64,000 nt of DNA from Sphingosinicella sp942492965 (GTDB lineage Bacteria > Pseudomonadota > Alphaproteobacteria > Sphingomonadales > Sphingomonadaceae): positions 4,154,001 to 4,218,000 of the forward strand of contig OW818656.1 in assembly GCA_942492965.1 (NCBI GenBank), written 5' to 3'. The stretch's first letter is position 1, and the number at the start of each line of letters is the position of its first letter. The notes beneath the pieces are model-generated. The model searched no databases. It worked only from the letters and a program-made list of their open reading frames with translations, and had not been told where the DNA came from. The position numbers and the translations under genes were made by a program. Below are positions 60,669-64,000 of this stretch, in pieces.

Positions 60669-60683
60669 GCAACGCGCGTGCCA
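60669..60683 (-). promoter_or_regulatory. Sigma-54 (-24/-12) promoter of the PEP-CTERM gene
   Basis: On the minus strand TGGCAC-GCGCG-TTGC, an exact match to the TGGCAC-N5-TTGC consensus with GG-N10-GC spacing. It lies 41 bases upstream of the PEP-CTERM start. XrtA systems are often associated with the sigma-54 PrsK/PrsR pair, which is not in this window. Confidence 0.78.
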
Positions 60684-60790
60684 ATTTCCAGAATCTCCCT
60701 AAAAATCAAATGTTAAGACATTAACTATAACGGAGATGAAACGAATGTGTAAAGAATTCCGACGCACGTGGCGCGTTGAGCGTCGCGCTT

Positions 60791-61819
60791 TTATTCGCCG
60801 CGGTTGCTGCGGAGTTGGTCGACCACAGCGTTCACCGCGTTGATCACAGCATCGGGGCGATCGATCTGAACATAGTGGCCCGCATCCGGAAGGATTTCGT
60901 GCGTTGACCGCGTCGACCAGCGCGCCTCGTCGCGGTGCAGATCGAGCCATTTCGCCATTTGAGCGCGGCCTTCGGCCTCCGTCATCTCCTGCGCCGCCAG
61001 AATCTCTTTCGGATAGGGCTTCGAACCGGTGAGTACCACGATCGGCCGATCGCCGAGGGTTCTGAGAGCGCCGCCCTGATCAAGCGTCGTTTCCAGCGAT
61101 TCGAGTTCGTCGAGCATAGCGGGCAGGCTGCTCGGCGTATAAGCCTCGCGCAGGGGCGCGATCGGGCTGTCCTCGTCCGGGGACAGCACGCCCGAAAGCG
61201 CGCGCGGCAATCCTGTCCAGCCGAGCGTGCTCATCACCCCCACGGCAAGCGGCATCTCCACTTTCAGCTTTTTCTCGCCGGGTTTCGCCAGTGTCTCGAG
61301 TTGGTCGGGGTGCGATGCGTCCACGAACACGAGCCCGCCGACCGATGCGCCGAACTGCCGCGTGTAGTTCATGATGTAAGGGCCGCCAAGCGAATGGCCG
61401 ACCAGAACGAGCGGCCCGTCGATGCCCGCGGCGGTCAGCGCCGCATGAAGATCGCGCGCGACATGATCGCCGTCGCGCACGTCCGGCGAGGGATCGCTCC
61501 ACATGATCCCGGCGCGATCATAGGCGCAGGTGCGCGTGGTTTTCGCCAGCGTATCATGCACCTTGTGCCACGCGAGCGAGCCGTTCATGTCGAGCCCGGA
61601 TTCGAGCACCACGGTCGGCGCTCCGCTGCCCCGGCAATCCAGATGTATGCTGCGCCCGCCGATATCGACCAGCACGCCGGGCGCCGGATACTGCGAAGCC
61701 GCACCGCGCCGCGCGAAAAACTCGTAGACGGCTCCCGCAAGCACAAGGAGCAGAATGAGCGCGAGAAGCCCGATGGCGATCCGGCGAACCCACAACCACA
61801 TCTTCGATCCGAGCGTCAT
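60791..61819 (-). CDS. Membrane-anchored alpha/beta hydrolase
   Basis: 342 residues. N-terminal helix at about 8-33 (VRRIAIGLLALILLLVLAGA) anchors an alpha/beta-hydrolase domain: nucleophile Ser in VGHSLGGPYIM, acid in VVLTGSKPY region, and His in LPDAGHYVQI. It resembles esterases/lipases; the substrate is unknown. It is monocistronic with the tRNA gene 91 bases upstream. Confidence 0.85.
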   Translation of the reverse strand: MTLGSKMWLWVRRIAIGLLALILLLVLAGAVYEFFARRGAASQYPAPGVLVDIGGRSIHLDCRGSGAPTVVLESGLDMNGSLAWHKVHDTLAKTTRTCAYDRAGIMWSDPSPDVRDGDHVARDLHAALTAAGIDGPLVLVGHSLGGPYIMNYTRQFGASVGGLVFVDASHPDQLETLAKPGEKKLKVEMPLAVGVMSTLGWTGLPRALSGVLSPDEDSPIAPLREAYTPSSLPAMLDELESLETTLDQGGALRTLGDRPIVVLTGSKPYPKEILAAQEMTEAEGRAQMAKWLDLHRDEARWSTRSTHEILPDAGHYVQIDRPDAVINAVNAVVDQLRSNRGE

Positions 61820-61910
61820 GGATTTTCTCTTCAGGACAGATTTTTCTCAAACTGCCATCTTCGACATGATGGCGCAAGGCGGAGAAGCCTAAGCATATCG
61901 GTGGCGTGGG

Positions 61911-61987
61911 TGGTAGCGGAGGAGGGACTTGAACCCCCGACACGCGGATTATGATTCCGCTGCTCTAACCAACTGAGCTACTCCGCC
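61911..61987 (-). tRNA. tRNA-Met (CAT), elongator type
   Basis: A 77-base cloverleaf on the minus strand with encoded CCA (61911-61913). Acceptor GGCGGAG pairs with CTCCGCT (one G-T), the D arm carries AGCTCAGTTGGTTAGAGC, the anticodon loop ATCATAA has CAT at 61951-61953, and the T arm is GGGGGTTCAAGTCCCTC. It lacks the initiator feature of an unpaired C1-A72, so elongator Met is preferred. A CAT tRNA-Ile with lysidine is less likely from its acceptor and arm sequence. Confidence 0.93.
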
Positions 61988-62135
61988 CCGAAAGACCTGT
62001 TCGGCCCGAAAGCGGGGGTCATATAGGCGTGGGGGTTGCCCCGGTCAATCGTCCGTGCAGCATAGTTGCGCTGGGCCCCGGCGCTGGCTAAGCCGTGCGC
62101 CATCGTAGCGGCGGACTGTGGGGAGAGATCAGCCG

Positions 62136-63134
62136 ATGACCTTGCGTTCGTTCGCGCTCGCCGCAGCGCTCACAGGTGTTTTTCTTTCAAGCGAGGCACA
62201 TGCAATGCAGGACTGGACGCTCCTCATCCACGGCGGCGCCGGCGGGATGGAACGCGGCAAGATCACACCAGAGCAGGACGCGGGGCGACGCGCCGGGCTC
62301 TCTGCGGCGCTCGAAGCGGGCAAGACCGTGCTTGCCGGCGGCGGCAGCGCGCTTGATGCCGTTGAAGCCGCAGTGAAGGTTCTGGAGGACGACCCCGGCT
62401 TCAACGCGGGTCGCGGGGCGGTCTTCACCTACGAAGGCGTGAACGAACTCGATGCCGCCATCATGGACGGCCGCAATCGCGCCGCCGGTGCGGTCGCCGG
62501 CCTCACGCGCACGCGCAATCCGGTCAGCGCCGCGCGCGCCGTGATGGAAAAGAGCCCGCACGTCATGCTGCAAGGCCCCGGCGCGGACCGCTTCACGCGC
62601 GAGCGCGGCCTCGACCAGGTCGATCCGTCGTACTTCCGTACCGAAGAGCGCTGGCAGCAGCTTCAGAAGATGAAGGAGAATGCGAAGACCGGTGCGGTGT
62701 TCGATGCGGAAATGAAATACGGCACGGTCGGCGCAGTCGCGAAGGACGTGCACGGAAACCTCGCTGCCGCCACCTCAACCGGTGGTCTCACGGGCAAGCG
62801 CTGGGGACGGGTCGGCGATTCGCCGGTGCTCGGCGCGGGCACCTATGCCGACAACCGCGGCTGCGCCGTCTCGGCCACAGGGTCGGGCGAATTTTACATC
62901 CGTGTCGGTGTCGCGCACGAAATCTGCGCCCGGATGCGGTTCGGCAAGGAAGACGTGCAAACAGCGGTCGATGCCGCACAGGCCGAAGTGAAAGCGCTCG
63001 GCGGCGTCGGCGGTGTCATTGCTGTGTCCCCCGACGGCACTTCGGCCTTTTCCTTCAACACGCCCGGCATGTATCGCGGGCGCGCCACCTCCGGCGGAGA
63101 ATTCGCCGTTCATATCTATGGGGATGAAGAGTGA
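62136..63134 (+). CDS. Isoaspartyl peptidase / L-asparaginase (Ntn hydrolase)
   Basis: 332 residues from MTLRSFALAAAL, with a signal peptide about 1-23 (cleavage near AHAMQ), so exported. The plant-type asparaginase fold shows LIHGGAGGMERG, FNAGRGAVFTYEG and the self-cleaving nucleophile Thr197 in EMKYGTVGAVA. It hydrolyses isoaspartyl dipeptides or asparagine. A GTG three-codon upstream alternative exists. The downstream reductase overlaps its stop. Confidence 0.9.
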   Translation: MTLRSFALAAALTGVFLSSEAHAMQDWTLLIHGGAGGMERGKITPEQDAGRRAGLSAALEAGKTVLAGGGSALDAVEAAVKVLEDDPGFNAGRGAVFTYEGVNELDAAIMDGRNRAAGAVAGLTRTRNPVSAARAVMEKSPHVMLQGPGADRFTRERGLDQVDPSYFRTEERWQQLQKMKENAKTGAVFDAEMKYGTVGAVAKDVHGNLAAATSTGGLTGKRWGRVGDSPVLGAGTYADNRGCAVSATGSGEFYIRVGVAHEICARMRFGKEDVQTAVDAAQAEVKALGGVGGVIAVSPDGTSAFSFNTPGMYRGRATSGGEFAVHIYGDEE

Positions 63135-64000
63135 GCACAAGCGACGTTCTGATTGTGGGCGCGGGACAGGCCGCCGCCCAGGCCGCCATCAGCCTGCGCA
63201 TGGCGAACTTCACGGGCACCATCACGATGGTCGGCGCCGAAGCGGTTCCACCCTACGAGCGTCCGCCGCTCTCCAAGGATTATCTCGCCGGTGAGAAGGA
63301 GGCGAACCGCCTGCTGCTTCGTCCCGAGGCGTTCTGGGCCGACAAGGACGTGACGCTGCACCTCGGCGCGCGTGTCGCAGCCGTGAACCCGGAAGCGCGT
63401 ACCGTCACCACCGACGCAGGTGAGCATCTCGGCTACGGCGATCTCATCTGGGCGGCGGGCGGCAGTCCACGCCCCCTGCCCCTTCCCGGTGCCGACAGCC
63501 ACAACGTCCACATGATCCGCACCATCGCCGATGTCGATGCACTGCGCGCCGACCTTGAAGGCGGCGGGCCGGTCGTCATCATCGGTGGCGGCTACATCGG
63601 CCTCGAGGCGGCGGCCGTACTCGTCAAACAGGGTCACAAGGTCACGCTGCTCGAAGCGCTGCCACGCGTGCTCGCGCGCGTCGCCGGAGAGACGGTGTCG
63701 CGCTTTTATGAAGAGGAACACCGCGCGCACGGCGTCGATCTACGCCTCTCCGCTGCGATCGAGGCGCTGGAAACGGATGCCGGCCGCGTCACGGCCGTGC
63801 GTCTTGCCGGCGGCGAGCGTTTGCCCGCCGCTGCCGTCATCGTGGGCATCGGCCTCATCCCTTCCGTCGAGCCGCTTCTCGATGCGGGCGCGAGCGGCGG
63901 CAACGGCGTCGATGTCGATGCCTTCTGCCGCACCACCCTGCCCCACATCTATGCGATCGGCGACTGCGCGGCCCACGAGAATCGCTTCGCGGAAGGCGCG
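63131..64000 (+). CDS. FAD-dependent ferredoxin reductase-like protein (3' truncated)
   Basis: The open frame starts at GTG 63131 (overlapping the asparaginase stop) and runs to the window end, 290 codons. It opens with the FAD fingerprint LIVGAGQAAAQAA, has the NAD(P) fingerprint VVIIGGGYIGLEAAAVLV, and near the end YAIGDCAAHENRF for FAD. This is the ferredoxin (putidaredoxin/rhodocoxin) reductase family, which reduces small iron-sulphur proteins for oxygenases. The C-terminus lies outside the window. Confidence 0.9.
   Translation, partial: MSTSDVLIVGAGQAAAQAAISLRMANFTGTITMVGAEAVPPYERPPLSKDYLAGEKEANRLLLRPEAFWADKDVTLHLGARVAAVNPEARTVTTDAGEHLGYGDLIWAAGGSPRPLPLPGADSHNVHMIRTIADVDALRADLEGGGPVVIIGGGYIGLEAAAVLVKQGHKVTLLEALPRVLARVAGETVSRFYEEEHRAHGVDLRLSAAIEALETDAGRVTAVRLAGGERLPAAAVIVGIGLIPSVEPLLDAGASGGNGVDVDAFCRTTLPHIYAIGDCAAHENRFAEGA

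Noticed and set aside
1..64000. CRISPR array or intact insertion sequence anywhere in the window
   Set aside because: No evenly spaced direct repeats and no transposase frame with terminal inverted repeats were found.

Overview
This is a GC-rich, gene-dense chromosomal window, best read as an alphaproteobacterium and most likely a sphingomonad. The evidence is a CckA-type hybrid kinase next to recA, alphaproteobacterial LexA boxes (GTTC-N7-GTTC), a psd-pssA phospholipid pair, and a complete exosortase A (XrtA) / PEP-CTERM exopolysaccharide locus. The genus cannot be fixed from the sequence alone.

Layout. Positions 1-9229 hold housekeeping and stress genes: a truncated uracil-DNA glycosylase, moaB, a VOC protein, a radical SAM protein related to spore photoproduct lyase, an acyl-CoA ligase, a 75-residue membrane protein, pssA and psd, NADP isocitrate dehydrogenase and a KefB/KefC-like antiporter. 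Positions 9233-18251 hold alaS, an EF-G-like GTPase, recA and cckA. Positions 18370-21544 hold an MFS exporter, cysK and a D,D-carboxypeptidase. Positions 21823-27514 are a beta-oxidation operon (MerR regulator, acyl-CoA dehydrogenase, thiolase, FadJ-like enzyme) with a perfect 24-bp palindromic operator. hisI, purF, an SDR, a GGDEF-EAL protein and a secreted CocE/NonD hydrolase follow, to 34372.

Positions 34556-37554 are an A+T-rich, tightly coupled three-gene cassette: a D12-class adenine methyltransferase, a ParB-like protein, and an unrecognised protein with a C-terminal HEPN-type R-N-x3-H motif. It sits between core genes and looks like an acquired defence or modification module. It is the best candidate in the window for an undescribed system.

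Positions 37842-41158 return to core genes (DUF983, def, recR, fmt, truA). Positions 41390-60628 are the XrtA locus. A long leftward operon encodes the export lipoprotein, chain-length protein, tyrosine autokinase, outer-membrane protein, ATPase, deacetylase, FemAB protein, glycosyltransferase, exosortase-EpsI fusion and amidotransferase. A second leftward operon encodes a GNAT protein, an AMP ligase and a PLP decarboxylase. A rightward operon encodes an acyl carrier protein and two hydrolases. A PEP-CTERM substrate gene follows with a perfect -24/-12 sigma-54 promoter. The window ends with an alpha/beta hydrolase, an elongator tRNA-Met, an isoaspartyl peptidase and a truncated ferredoxin reductase.

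Regulation seen in sequence: three LexA boxes (radical SAM gene, the 75-aa membrane protein, recA), which suggest an SOS regulon including a possible small division-inhibitor-like protein; sigma-54 promoters around the XrtA locus; and the MerR palindrome. No CRISPR array, rRNA, intact insertion sequence or riboswitch was recognised. No gene-free stretch exceeds about 290 bases.
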